64,000 nucleotides of DNA, taken from assembly GCA_025174535.1 (NCBI GenBank), contig JALBUN010000015.1, positions 866,501 through 930,500 on the forward strand, read 5' to 3'. Both the position numbers and the translations under genes were made by a program. The stretch comes from Cantharellus purpuraceus (taxonomy: Eukaryota > Basidiomycota > Agaricomycetes > Cantharellales > Hydnaceae). The first letter of the stretch is position 1. Every line of letters starts with the position of its first letter. A model generated the notes under the pieces. That model saw only the letters and a program-made list of their open reading frames with translations, was not told the origin of the DNA and made no database searches. Below, piece by piece: positions 24,545 through 39,928 of this stretch.

Positions 24545-25066
24545 ATGATGCTCGTTCAGGCAGTCCTTATTGCACTTGCCTCTTCTTCCTTTGTCACCGC
24601 TACCACAACCATCAAGTGTTCTCCTCCCAAGAAGACGTAGGTGCTTGTGTCGTCTACATGTTCTTCAATATTGAACTGGAGGGGGTCTTGCTCATATGTA
24701 GCCAGGAGTCGATCAGCCAGTGCAATACTGGTCATGCGCAGTGTTGTAACTCAGTCGTTAAAGCTGTTGATCCTGCGGCCATAACACAGCTTGGTCTGCT
24801 TGGTATCATTGTAGAAGGCCTTGATGTTCTTGTGGGGTGAGTCGCTTTCAAGTCTGTATGCACTGTGACTTCTCACCTAGTCTTTACAGTATGGAGTGTA
24901 GCCCAATCGATGTCGTTAAAGTTGGAGGCGGCAAGTGCAACCAGCAGCCTGTCTGCTGTGAGAACAACAACTTCAACGGTGTTGTCAGTGTATCATTTCA
25001 CGAAAATGCCACATGATGCTAATAACTTGCTAGATAAACATTGGTTGCACGCCACTCAGCCTCTAG
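24545..25066 (+). CDS. Class I hydrophobin
   Basis: Small secreted amphipathic protein that self-assembles at air-water interfaces and coats aerial hyphae or fruit-body surfaces. The ATG at 24545 gives the signal peptide MMLVQAVLIALASSSFVTA. Splicing at ACGTAGGTG...ATGTAG, GGGTGAGT...TTTACAG and GTTGTCAGT...CTTGCTAG (with GCTAATAAC as branch site) gives a mature protein with all eight cysteines in class I order: QCNTGHAQCC, then MECSP, KCNQQPVCC and IGCTPLSL. The last intron is essential. Reading through it ends at TGA in SFHENAT and loses the eighth cysteine. TQLGLLGIIVEGLDVLVG between C3 and C4 is the usual amyloid-prone loop. The gene looks intact and ends at the TAG at 25066. Confidence 0.93.
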
Positions 25067-25295
25067 ATTATAATAGGCAGCTTCTTTGATCAAAATGATA
25101 TATTGATGAAATCGTGGACAAATTATTAGTTCATCCAATAGACAATTTTCAACCATGGAGCACGAGGGTTGACTGGACTGAGTGACGTAACCGGTCACGT
25201 TTCGTGTCGGCTTCAGGTGTGAAGGAGTCACGCGTGTCATAGCGCGTCCCATCACGTGATTCGCTACATTTGGCATCTATCCACGGCCGCAGTGG

Positions 25296-26423
25296 ATGAC
25301 GAGCAAGTCTTTGCTCTCCGCACTTACAATCGCCACTGTTGGACTTGGATCCAAAGCGTTCCTCAATTACCTCTGTGCGGATGTTCAAGTTGTTGGTCTT
25401 CCGCGCTTGCTCAGTGAGCTAGACCGTATGGGCACTAGGAGAGGCAAGGGCATCTTGACAGGTTGGTGTGTATGGAAACTTTGGAACGGATTCCAATTTA
25501 GGGTTTTTTTTTCAGTCGCGAATCATATCTCAGTGTTCGTTGCTTTAGCCTGCATAACGCATGTAATGACATTTGGGACAGGATGGATGAACCGCTAGTG
25601 TGGGGTACACTACCCACCGCACACTTTCTCCGTGCCAGACCGATGCGTTGGTCTCTCGGAGCATCTGATATATGTTTCACTAATCCGTAAGTTCAACGTC
25701 AAATAACCAGTTTCTTGATTCCTCAACCCCAGGACTGGTATGCAAAATAAGGCTTTTCTCAGAGTTCTTCCGACAGGGACAGGTCTTGGAAACCTTCAGA
25801 GGAAAAGGCACTAATCAACATGCGGTGGATAAATCCATAGACCTGTTGAATCAGGGGGAGTGGGTGGGTCCTTCGCCTAGATTCCCTGAAAACTGACATG
25901 AAGTGTATCCCGCAGATCCACATATTTCCTGAAGGCAAAATCGCTCAACCAGCACATTCCAAATTACGGCGGTTTAAATGGGGAATGTGCGTGTACTTTG
26001 CTCTGCGGATAATCAGGCTTATGCAAGAATTTCCTAGCGGACGAATGCTAATGGAGACTGATGAGCTTCCTGTGATCATTCCAATGTGGCTTACTGGTGT
26101 GTCATATGTGTTGTGCCACTTGCACAGCATATAGACAAGTATGTATGTTACTTCCAGGATTCGACCAGGTGATGGATGAACGTCGTGGTTTCCCACGGTT
26201 TCTTCCCCGCCCCGGAAAGCAAATCAGCATCACTTTTGGCGATTCGGGTATTCTGCATGACCGAGTCAGGGCGCTTCGCGGATCCAGTAGCCGTATCGCA
26301 TTGGGAGAGCGCGAGTCTGTCCAGTTACGGGTGGCCATCACTCGTGTAGTACAGGAGGAACTAGAGAGACTTGGGGACAAAGTGTCTGGATCGGTGAAGG
26401 AGAGTCTAAGGGAAGGAAAATAA
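25296..26423 (+). CDS. TAZ1: Tafazzin-type cardiolipin transacylase
   Basis: Mitochondrial transacylase that remodels cardiolipin acyl chains. The ATG at 25296 starts MTSKSLLSALTIATVGLGSK. After introns the acyltransferase box I reads VANHISVMDEPLVWG (the family's H-x4-D; a GTTCGT...GACAG intron splits it). This is followed by HFLRARPMRWSLGASDICF, then FFRQGQVLETFRGKG and box III HIFPEGKI. The C-terminus contains LPVIIPMWLTGFDQVMDERR and RPGKQISITFGD. Box order and spacing agree with tafazzin rather than with general glycerol-phosphate acyltransferases. At least six short introns. The stop at 26423 follows the tail SVKESLREGK. It appears complete. Only 229 bp separate it from the upstream hydrophobin on the same strand. 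Confidence 0.92.
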
Positions 26424-26836
26424 ACGGATGCCCACATAATGTTTGCGATTATTTAGCCTTCCTCTCATTTGACTGCATTAAGATATGTACCAGCGCAGCG
26501 CTCGCAGCGCTCACTCTCCTTTTTGTTTCCAGGCCCATCACAGCTCCGTACCGACGATAAGCGCTCGCTGTGACTTAGAAACGAAAGCGGTTGGCGTAAA
26601 TTGACAATTTCCCGAGGTTCTAAAGGGCAGCCTGGCGATCTGTTTTAAACTTCTGACCTGCTCTTCTCAAGATCTACTGGGATAGAAGTCGTCCGGTAGA
26701 TTCCTGGTGCGATCTTAATCTAGGCGCGTTCACACCTCGACAGTAGCACAGAGGCACCTGCCAAGTCAGGCAATTTCGCCAAGACTTACACGCTGTATAA
26801 TATATTGCTCAGCGTTTGCTGTTCCTTGCGACGGTC
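26424..26836. other. Intergenic stretch
   Basis: About 410 bp between tafazzin and the exchanger gene. It holds a short imperfect palindrome near 26490-26515 (GCGCAGCGCTCGCAGCGCTC). No gene recognised. Confidence 0.5.
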
Positions 26837-29127
26837 ATGTCCTCTCCTCGTACCACCAATCTTCCTAGAAGGCAGCATTCAACTAGTCTAACACCCATTA
26901 ATTTAGGTAGTGCACATTCGACTAGCAATAGTTCATACTCACCAGTTGTCACCTTGCAAGGCGATAGTAGCTCCACAGAGCTTCCTCAACACCGCCAAGA
27001 GGCGGGCAATGTCGAGGTTACAGTGCCTTACGCCCCTCGCAAAGCATTGTGGGCACGGTTCAGAGGGAAGAGCCGAACCAACATCCCCGGAGTCTTGGAG
27101 AGTCTGAAGGCTATTGTTCTATGTTCTTGTAAGTGTGCACTACCTTAATCATGATGCAAGAGACTGATCACGAGTAGGGCTGAATTTGTTTCTTATTTTC
27201 ATTCCCATTGCATGGGCCTCTCATTTTGAAATTCACCACTGGAAGAATGGCGCGATTATCAATTTCGCCCGTACGTTCATTCTTACTGACTTGATGCATT
27301 CCTTAAGCTGGAACACAGTATGCTTTCTGTCTACGATCCCTTTGGAGAAACTGTTTGATTTCGGTGGGGAGCAGATGGCGTTGTATTGCGGAAAAGTGTG
27401 TAAACCATATGTTTTTTCTTTCGGACTGACACCTTGGTATAGGATCTTGGAGATCTTGTGATTGTGACGTTGAACAAGTGAGAAATCTGTGACATGGGCG
27501 ACGTCATCTCATTGAATGTCCTAGTGCTGTTGAAGCCACGTTGGCTATTATCCTGCTCACCAAATGCGAGTGCGTTGAATGTTCTGGCGTACATAGAATG
27601 CCATCCCCCGATTTGACACTTGGACATACAGGTTGAAACTCTTGCAGTCAACCATCGCAGGTTTGCATTCTTTGTGTTATCACTGGTTGTGACTTATTGG
27701 TTATGTCAGGAGTTGTACTTTTACACTTGCTGTTTGTCCCTGGAGTGGCCTTTCTTACCGGTGGCGCACGTATTTGGCACCAGAATCTCCACCCACATCC
27801 TACACAACTAAATTCGACATTGCTCACAATTGGGTAAGTCTCATCATTTTTGGTCCTTGTATTCAACGCATTTGTAAGCTCAACTTGAACATGTGTATAT
27901 TCCTCAGCATTCTCGCGCTCCTAGTACCTGCTGCCTTTTTCTCTGCTCTCAATCCTGGCGTCTCGACCAACAACCTCGCTGCTCTCAATCCTGAGGCGAA
28001 CACCACCATCGGCGCGGGGGCAGCGCCATTTCTTAATGACGCACTGCGGTCTGATTTTCTAGTTATCAGTCGAGGAATCTCTATCATTCTCCTGGTGGTG
28101 TAATTGTTATTATTAACCTGATATTTTCACTGGCATCTAAACGCATGATCCCTACATAGATATATCTGCTCGCGTCTTTACTTGTATAATCCTCCCGGGC
28201 GTGGAAATGCCCTCACTATGGCTCCAAATGCTCCGGAAGAATTACATCGGATTGAAGCAGAACTAGCTGAAGAAGATCCCGCCGTCAACCCATGGGTCTG
28301 TTTGGCGTTACTCATAGTGACGGTGGCAGTCATGGCTGTCACAGCGGAATTCGTACTTTTATTCCTTTGTGATTTGTATCTCATTCTAAGCAGTCTTGTT
28401 GTTTAGCTTGTCGGCAGTCTTGAAGCTGTGCAAGCGAAGAGCAAGCTCACTTCGGAGTAAGCCATTCAGTCGCCCATGAATTACTTAGCCTAATTTTACT
28501 TTCACTATAGGTGGTTCGGTGTGATCCTACTACCGCTTGTGTCCTTCAGTGGCGACGCCACCGTGGCTGCCATGTATTTCATAAAAACTGCGCTATTCCT
28601 CAGGCCCGAGGCTCCGGAGTCACTGGCCAAAGGACGTGCAATTGACCTGAGTATCCAGTTCACCCTCTTTTGGATGCCATTTCTTGTGCTCCTCGGTTGG
28701 TGGACTAGCAAGCCATTGACACTACTATTCGGTAAACGCCACCGTCCATCTTTCTTGATTGCATACTTACCGTGTGAGACGTTAGACCTATACGAAGTGG
28801 CAATCCTAATCGGGGCGTGCTTCTTGGTCAATTATGTGACTGCCGATGCGAAGACTAACTGGGCTGGTTCGTGTTCTGCTCTTTTCAATCTTATATTGTG
28901 ATCGACTAAGATAATATGTTCTCAGAGGGGATGATTTTGTGTTCATTCTATTTCATGATCGTAAGTTGTTGACATTATGGCACGCGAGTTGATGGCTCAC
29001 TGCATCTCAGGCGTTGGTATCGTGGTTTTATAAGGGTCAAATTGAGATCACAGAACTGCTTCAATGCGAGAGTGTTACTGAGGTTGTCAGTATAGTAGCT
29101 GCTGGAGGCACAATTGGCGGTGAGTAA
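26837..29127 (+). CDS. CAX-family cation/proton exchanger
   Basis: Vacuolar Ca2+/H+ exchanger-like membrane protein of the VCX1/CAX superfamily. The ATG at 26837 opens a Ser/Thr-rich cytoplasmic N-terminus of about 80 residues. Exons then give NLFLIFIPIAWASHF, IPLEKLFDFGGEQMALYCGK and the first alpha-repeat. This is spliced (AACAAGTGAG...CCTAG) to read TLNNAVEATLAIILLTKCE. Next come FVPGVAFLTGGARIWHQ and a long acidic central loop (EELHRIEAELAEEDP). The second alpha-repeat reads VILLPLVSFSGDATVAAMYF where many CAX proteins have GNAAEH. The last exons give LCSFYFMIALVSWFYKGQIE and end in the TAA at 29127. Around ten introns, all joins in frame. The family is clear. The altered second motif means the transported ion should not be assumed to be calcium. 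Confidence 0.87.
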
Positions 29128-29907
29128 ATGGCGAGTAGGATTTGCATTGGAGAGTATTGCTTTCTTGCATGGCATGCTCAAGGGGAGGGGAGTCACAATG
29201 CCCGCGCATCCAATATCATCACTCCGGATGCCACAATATGCTACGCTACGCATGATACTAATTTTTTTGCACTGTCATGTAACCTGCTCAATTTTTCATT
29301 ATCATAGAGCAATCTATTATGTACATCAATTTCGGTATTTAGACATTTCAAGACGGTGGGGTCAGAAGATCGAGTTAAGGCTCAGGGACTTCATGCAGAG
29401 GTTTCTGTAGGAGGGTATGAAAGGATGTAAAAGTCCGGATCGAATTCATGGCCCGAATTGTATTTGGTCAAGGACATAGGGAATGATACTGATTAGTCAG
29501 ATGGCCACGACACCAATACGGGTTGTGTCTCAATAGAAGGTAAGGAATCTAAGGATGAGGCAAAATGACTCAAGGTGGCTCACTACGGCATAGCATGGTC
29601 ATTTATCACTGCTGGGGACCATCCCACACTTTCTGGACGCTGTCATGTGGACTAAATGAGTAAAACAGCATATGTCGGCAGGAGTTCACTATTATGAAGC
29701 AACGCGCCAGTGTAAATCGAATATTTATGCGTCCTTGGTTGATATGGGTCCTACTCTGATCCCGTTAGTGAGCAAAGCATTTATAGTTCTTCACTAGTCT
29801 TCATTGGAAGAGCGGGTATACCGACGCTGATCTGAGTTTCAAGGAGTTTTTGAGGCTCCGCACCAGTCAATTTGTCACCGTTATCATCCCTTGTCTGTGC
29901 CACCGAC
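29128..29907. other. Intergenic stretch
   Basis: About 780 bp between the exchanger and the Prp43 gene, both plus strand; it should contain the Prp43 promoter. An open frame at 29114-29410 overlaps the exchanger's last codons and has no recognisable domain. Nothing else seen. Confidence 0.5.
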
Positions 29908-32957
<3,050 letters not shown>

Positions 32958-33114
32958 TGTCTTTCTTTATTTTCCTTGAACGATGTGTCGAGTGTAACTA
33001 TTGTTAGTAGATATTGATTCATGCTCTATGTAATTTCATGACTCGGCAGCGAAATTTCCCGACCCGGTTGCGTATTCCCTCAAGCAGCTGAGCGTCGACT
33101 GTATATACTCTGCA

Positions 33115-34554
<1,440 letters not shown>

Positions 34555-34733
34555 TATAACCGTGTAGTATCACCGAAGTTACTGTAATTATAGCATATGT
34601 ATATACTGAGTGCGGAGCGCTACCATACACGGCAGTGCGACAAAGAGCCTTGATACAGCACGGGACAAGTGCCGCCTCTAGTTTAAATTTGCCACGGTAT
34701 TTGCAACCCCGACTCGGCGTGTTACTGTAAAAC

Positions 34734-36812
34734 ATGTCGCTCAAAGTCCCAAAAGCCAACAACATACAGCTGTTCAAAGATGGCTACAAAGTGCGTCGTA
34801 CACCAAGTCATGTTGATGTATCGTGTGTTTAGCATATTTTCTCCCGCTTCCAGCAATTACAAGGCCTTGAGGATGCGGTATTGCGTAACATTGAAGCAGT
34901 CGCCGAACTTTCAGATCTCATCCGCACAAGTTTCGGTCCCAATGGTATATGAAGCCATGGACTTTTTTTATTTATGCATGACCTTTCTTGTCTCCCTGTA
35001 GGCCGGAACAAGCTAATAATCAATCACCTTGGGCGATTATTCGTTACGTCGGATGCCGCCACCATTATAAGAGAAATCGAGGTCGTTCATCCTGCTGCGA
35101 AGCTCCTGGTCATGGCAAGTCAAGCACAAGAAGCAGAGGTGCGTGGCTTCTTCATACGTAGTATGACTCTAATCCGTTTCGTAGATGGGAGATGCAACAA
35201 ATTTTGTCCTGATTCTTGCTGGGGAACTATTGAAGATAGCCAAGCCGTTACTAGTTATGGGCTTGCACCCAAGTGAGGTTATCCAGGGCTATGAGTTAGC
35301 TAGCATCAAGGCGTTAGCTGAATTAGAAAGTGAGTAAAATATATGGCTTAGTACTAAATATCAATCTGTTTCTTTTACAGCGCTTTCTGTCCACACTCTC
35401 CCAAATCCATTGACGCAGTCCTCGCTAGCACTCGCGCTAAGACCTGCTATCGCTTCGAAGCAATATGGCTCGGAGGACATTTTGGCGTCATTAGTCGCAG
35501 AGGCTGCTTTAGCAGTCATGCCCCCCAATCCAAAGAGCTTCAACGTGGATAACGTGCGTGTAGTGAAGATCATGGGCGGCAGTCTTTCGGGAAGCAGAGT
35601 TATCCGGGGTATGGTTTTCGGCCGGGAGCCGGAAGGTGAGATTCATCTTGAAATACCTTGAAGTATTATTTATCATCAATGGTGGTAGGCATTGTGAAAA
35701 AGGCCGTAAAGGCCAAGGTTGCAGTATTCACATGTGGCTTGGATGTCGCACAGACAGAGACGAAGGGGACTGTCTTATTAAAGAATGCGGACGAGATGCT
35801 CAACTTCACTCGTGGAGAAGAGAAACAAATGGAACAGGTTAGTATACATGTTCTTTCCGGTCTATTTTCAGTCTGATCTGTCGCCTGGTTTAGATCATCA
35901 AGGAGATTTCTAATTCTGGCATCAAGGTCATCATCGCTGGCTCGTCCGTGGGCGAGCTAGCACTGCACTACCTCAACCGCATGTCAATTGTGGTCGTCAA
36001 AGTATTATCCAAGTTTGACCTCCGGCGTCTTTGCCGTGTTGTGAATGCTACGCCGCTGGCACGTATGGGTGCTCCGACTGCGGAGGAAGCCGGCTTTGTG
36101 GACGTGCTAGAGTGCATTGAAGTCGGTGGTGACCGCGTTACAGTCATTCGACAGCTTTCGGACGAGGAACGCAATGGCGATGCAGATGGAGAAACGTCAC
36201 GCACATCAACTATTGTTCTGCGTGGTGCAACGCAGAACTCATTGGACGACCTTGAGCGCGCGGTGGACGATGGTGTCAACGTTCTGAAAGCCCTGCTGAA
36301 GGATCCACGGCTTGTTGCTGGAGCAGGTGCCACAGAGCTTGAATTGGCAAAGCGCGTCGAGGCATACGGCAGCAGCTTGAAGGGTTTGAGCCAGCATGCG
36401 GTACGAAAGTATGCGACTGCGTTGGAAGTTGTGCCACGGACTCTGGCAGAGAACGCATTGGGTGGGGCTGAAGGTAATGAAGTAGTCGGGAGACTATGGG
36501 CAAAGCATGGTAGCGGACAAGAGGGAGCGTCTGCCTGGGGTGTTGATATTGAGGTGCGTTTGATGCTGTTTCTGTACTTTGCTGATCTAGCTGATACTGA
36601 TTTGCTTCTTATCCCAGGTGGACTCTCGCTCTGATGGAACGCTATCGGCACCGTCGCATGAAATCTATGATACGCTTGCAGCAAAATCATGGGGTATCCG
36701 ACTTGCTACAGAAGCAGCCATTTCGGTGCTTAGTGTTGATAGTATTATCATGAGTAAGCCTGCGGGTGGACCAAAGATACCACAGCAGGCGGGCAATTGG
36801 GACGAAGACTGA
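34734..36812 (+). CDS. CCT8: CCT-theta subunit of the cytosolic chaperonin TRiC
   Basis: One of the eight TRiC/CCT subunits, which fold actin, tubulin and other proteins in the cytosol with ATP. The ATG at 34734 gives MSLKVPKANNIQLFKDGYK, a typical theta start. Exons give AVAELSDLIRTSFGPNGRNK (nucleotide-binding start), FVTSDAATIIREIEVVHPAA, then GDATNFVLILAGELLKIAKP with the GDxTN ATPase motif. The apical domain reads VDNVRVVKIMGGSLSGSRVI and GIKVIIAGSSVGELALHYL. The returning equatorial part has GAGATELELAKRVEAYGSS, then ALEVVPRTLAENALG. The C-terminus is GGPKIPQQAGNWDED. Ten or so introns, every join in frame. Complete. Confidence 0.95.
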
Positions 36813-37054
36813 AGCGAGTAGCAATTGCATTATAGAGTAGATATCGTATCTCCAAACCAAAATAATACAGATGGTCACGAGCATGAATATTGCAAGGGTG
36901 CGTAAAAAGACCTCTAGCTAGACGTAAGTAAATATTGTCATTTGTGAAAAGCGAAGCTACTAGTTTTTGCGATTACGTAACTAACGCGATATACTTGCGT
37001 AATCCAACTGCTTGCGCGTCGCGTTTGCAAAGCTCTCTTTTTTACTTTTAATTC

Positions 37055-38196
37055 ATGGACCACTTCCCAACCAACTGGGGTCGCCCAGTATGTATTTTCT
37101 CATCAATGTTTCTACGGTGATCACCGCTTGATGTTGCATATTCAATTCGCAGCGAAACGATGCTGTTGACGCGTACAACACATTTCCCCTGCATGCACGT
37201 CCTCAGCCCAAAGATGCTTTCGCGGAAGGTGTACAGCATACACAGTGTGTATTGTTTTTCTCTTCGTTTGTTGCTCAGAGTCATGTGTGCTTCCCTGTGG
37301 CAGACAACCCATTGTGACTGGTACCTCTGTACTAGGAATCAAGTACAAGGATGGCATAATGTTGGCTGCTGACACGCTAGGTATGTTTGCATGGTCGCTC
37401 AAGTGATGTAAACCTCACAGACGTTTTATTTGTGTTCTGTAAGCATCGTATGGCTCGTTGGCGCGCTTCAAGGACATCAGTCGACTACACAAGATCGGAG
37501 ACTATACCGTTCTAGGTGCAGGAGGAGATATGAGCGACTTCCAGTACCTGCAAGCCTTACTCGATGACCTCATGTGTGTCACATTTTGAGGTTATTTTGA
37601 GTTACGAAGGCTTACCTTTACATAGGATTGACGAGTTCAATGAAGCCGATGGCCACAAACTTGGGCCAAACGAAATCTTTGAATACCTCAGTCAAGTCAT
37701 GTACGCTCGTCGCTCAAAGTTTAATCCATTATGGAATTCTCTTCTTGTCGGCGGTTACAAAGATGGAAAGAGGTTTGTGACCAATAATCATACAGAATTG
37801 GCATTGATACGTACGGTTTATTTTAGTTTCTTGGCATATGTCGACCTGCTAGGCACGACGTATACGGCCTCAACGATTGCCACTGGCTATGGTGCCTATA
37901 TTGCCCAGCCACTACTTCGTGAAGCAGTCGAAGGGAAAGAAGACACCCTTACAGAGGAGCAGGCACAGCGGCTTATGGAGGAAAGCTTGAAGGTGCTATT
38001 CTATCGTGATGCTCGTAGTTTGAATAAAGTAAGTTCACATCGGAAACATCCCACTGGTGGTATGCTTATCATTTGGTCTTAGTATCAAATTGCCAAGATC
38101 ACTGCAAGTGGAATCCATATATCTGATGCGCTATCCGTAGAAACAGAGTGGGATTTTGCAGAGAAGATTAGAGGTTATGGAGCCCAGTCACAATAG
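37055..38196 (+). CDS. PRE4: Proteasome 20S subunit beta-7 (Pre4/PSMB4)
   Basis: Non-catalytic beta subunit of the 20S proteasome core, part of the inner beta ring. The ATG at 37055 opens MDHFPTNWGRP, the propeptide. After a short exon the mature start reads QPIVTGTSVLGIKYKDGIML, followed by AADTLASYGSLARFKDISRL, typical of Pre4 with no catalytic Thr at the cleavage point. VLGAGGDMSDFQYLQALLDD and MYARRSKFNPLWNSLLVGGY follow. After an intron comes LLGTTYTASTIATGYGAYIA, and the last exon after CTTAG encodes YQIAKITASGIHISDALSVE and ends in the TAG at 38196. Length (about 260 residues) fits. Converges on the ornithine carbamoyltransferase gene with about 170 bp between stops. Confidence 0.93.
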
Positions 38197-38369
38197 GCGG
38201 ATTTGTTAACTAAGTGTATGGTAGATAATGAAAGTTGTGAGATCCGGCAGGTGCGAATTTGGGGAGTCTATATGCCTATCAAATTTGTTTGATTCATTTA
38301 AACGGTCTAAGGTACCGTAAATACAAATAAAAGCCCTTCAATGACAAATAAGAACTAAGGTAAGGCGTT

Positions 38370-39886
38370 TTATTTGCTCAGGGTGAATCTCGCAGGATTC
38401 AGCCAATCGTGAGCAGTGACTAATTTCCTGACGTGTTCGTAGATGCTGTGTTTCCCGGTGTAGAGGTCGATGAAGGGCTGCGACTTGCCGGTCTGAAACG
38501 GACGGCACTTGGTCTCGCTGAACCTGTGATGTCCCACTTGCCGAATAGGAGACTGCAGAGATCACACAAATTCGTCAACTCTGTGACAAAAGAATAATGC
38601 ATTGAGCAACACGCACTCGAAGAGGGCCATGATTGTCCATTTGCGATTATCTGCTTCAGGGAACACAAGGGAACGGGGACCGTAGAAAACCTGGATGGCA
38701 GCTTAAATAGGCAACACCCTCATAGACAGATATTCGAAACAAAAACCGACCTCGTCATCGACCTCATCTTGCTTCCGAGGAAGACAATGTAGGAACTTCC
38801 AATTTTCTGAAGCACCCCCTTCACGGCAGAGAGCTTCGGTGACTTGGTATCCTTGGAAATCCTGCAAGCGTTGCGCTTTTTCAGCTTCTTGGCCCATGGA
38901 GATCCTATGAATGGATAGCGTGAGAATGTGATTGCTGGATTTTTTCACGGCGAATACAAACCAGGTATCAGTGACGACGACGTCTGCACCTCTAACAGCC
39001 TCTCGCGGATCGGCACTCCACAATATGTGTTCCGCGCACTCCAACTGTTTGACCCGGGCCCACACTGGCTCCGGACATTGGTACTTTGCGTCCGGAGGTG
39101 TCGCAACACGAAGTTTGTGTCCAAAGCGAGGGTACGTGACGAGCATGTCATGCAGAACATTTGTTGAATCACCCAGATACGCAATGGTCAGAGGCCGCAA
39201 AGTCGGAAGTGCGGTGAAGAAGGGCTTTCTTTCCCCTTTGTTCTCTTTTTTATCTCCGTTGTCCATTTTCGTGGCCTGTTCATTCTCCATCGTGGTTGCT
39301 TCGGCCTCTGGAGATGGAACGGCGAAGGCTTCGGCATGCTCATGCAAGGTCAACAGATCTGCAAGGATCTGTGTAGGATGCCATAACGAAGACAGTGCAT
39401 TGAGCACCGGTACGGGAGAGTACTTTGTCATTTCCTGTATTCTATTCAACTTCAAAGTCCCTAATGCACCCAGCGAAAAACAACGCAAACCTCAATCTCG
39501 GAGTGTTCTCCCACTCTTGCAAATATTCCCTGGCACATTCCACCGACAACCCGGACAGAGTCCCGCAGGGTTTCGTTCACCCCAAGCTGGATGTCTTCCT
39601 TACCCAAGAACAAAGCTCGACCACCGAGTAGCTCTGAGGCTGTCTCAGCAGAAAGACGCGTTCGCGTGCTTCGCTTTGAAAAGATCAACGCGATGCTTTT
39701 GTTAAATAACGACTGAGAGGGCAGACGGAGTTTTGGAGAAAGTCTTTGCGGCGCAAGCCATGGCGAAGAGGTCTGCTTAAGGGCAAGAGAATGTTGAAGT
39801 ATCCTAGTTATTTGTGGAGCTGTGAGATCAGCAAGTGTAAGAAGGTGTGGCACCGTCGCCGGGAGACGCGACGCTGTTGAAGACAT
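38370..39886 (-). CDS. ARG3: Ornithine carbamoyltransferase (mitochondrial)
   Basis: Makes citrulline from ornithine and carbamoyl phosphate in arginine biosynthesis. The ATG at 39886 opens a Ser/Thr/Pro-rich N-terminus ([20 protein letters not shown]). The carbamoyl-phosphate loop is [16 protein letters not shown]; then come [50 protein letters not shown] and [10 protein letters not shown]. The ornithine-side motif is [16 protein letters not shown], spliced to [18 protein letters not shown]. An acidic/Lys-rich insert of about 35 residues ([20 protein letters not shown]) interrupts the middle. The C-terminal end is uncertain. One splice choice gives a frame ending at 38370 with a 60-residue tail containing [20 protein letters not shown]. 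Others stop at 38420 or 38562. The start lies only 42 bp from the divergent gene at 39929. Confidence 0.88.
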
Positions 39887-39928
39887 GCTGCAAACTTCGG
39901 GTACGCGTGACCGTGACTTTGAGTTCGC
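39887..39928. promoter_or_regulatory. 42 bp divergent promoter between two start codons
   Basis: The start codons of the ornithine carbamoyltransferase gene (39886, minus) and of the conserved unknown gene (39929, plus) are 42 bp apart, so the 5' control elements must overlap the opposite transcription units. The gap reads CATGCTGCAAACTTCGGGTA at its left side. No TATA box is evident. Confidence 0.6.

Noticed and set aside
26490..26515. Short palindrome as a regulatory site or terminator
   Set aside because: Imperfect and isolated; nothing links it to a function.
35968..36690. 240-codon minus-strand frame opposite CCT8
   Set aside because: Lies fully opposite the conserved CCT-theta coding exons; a shadow frame.
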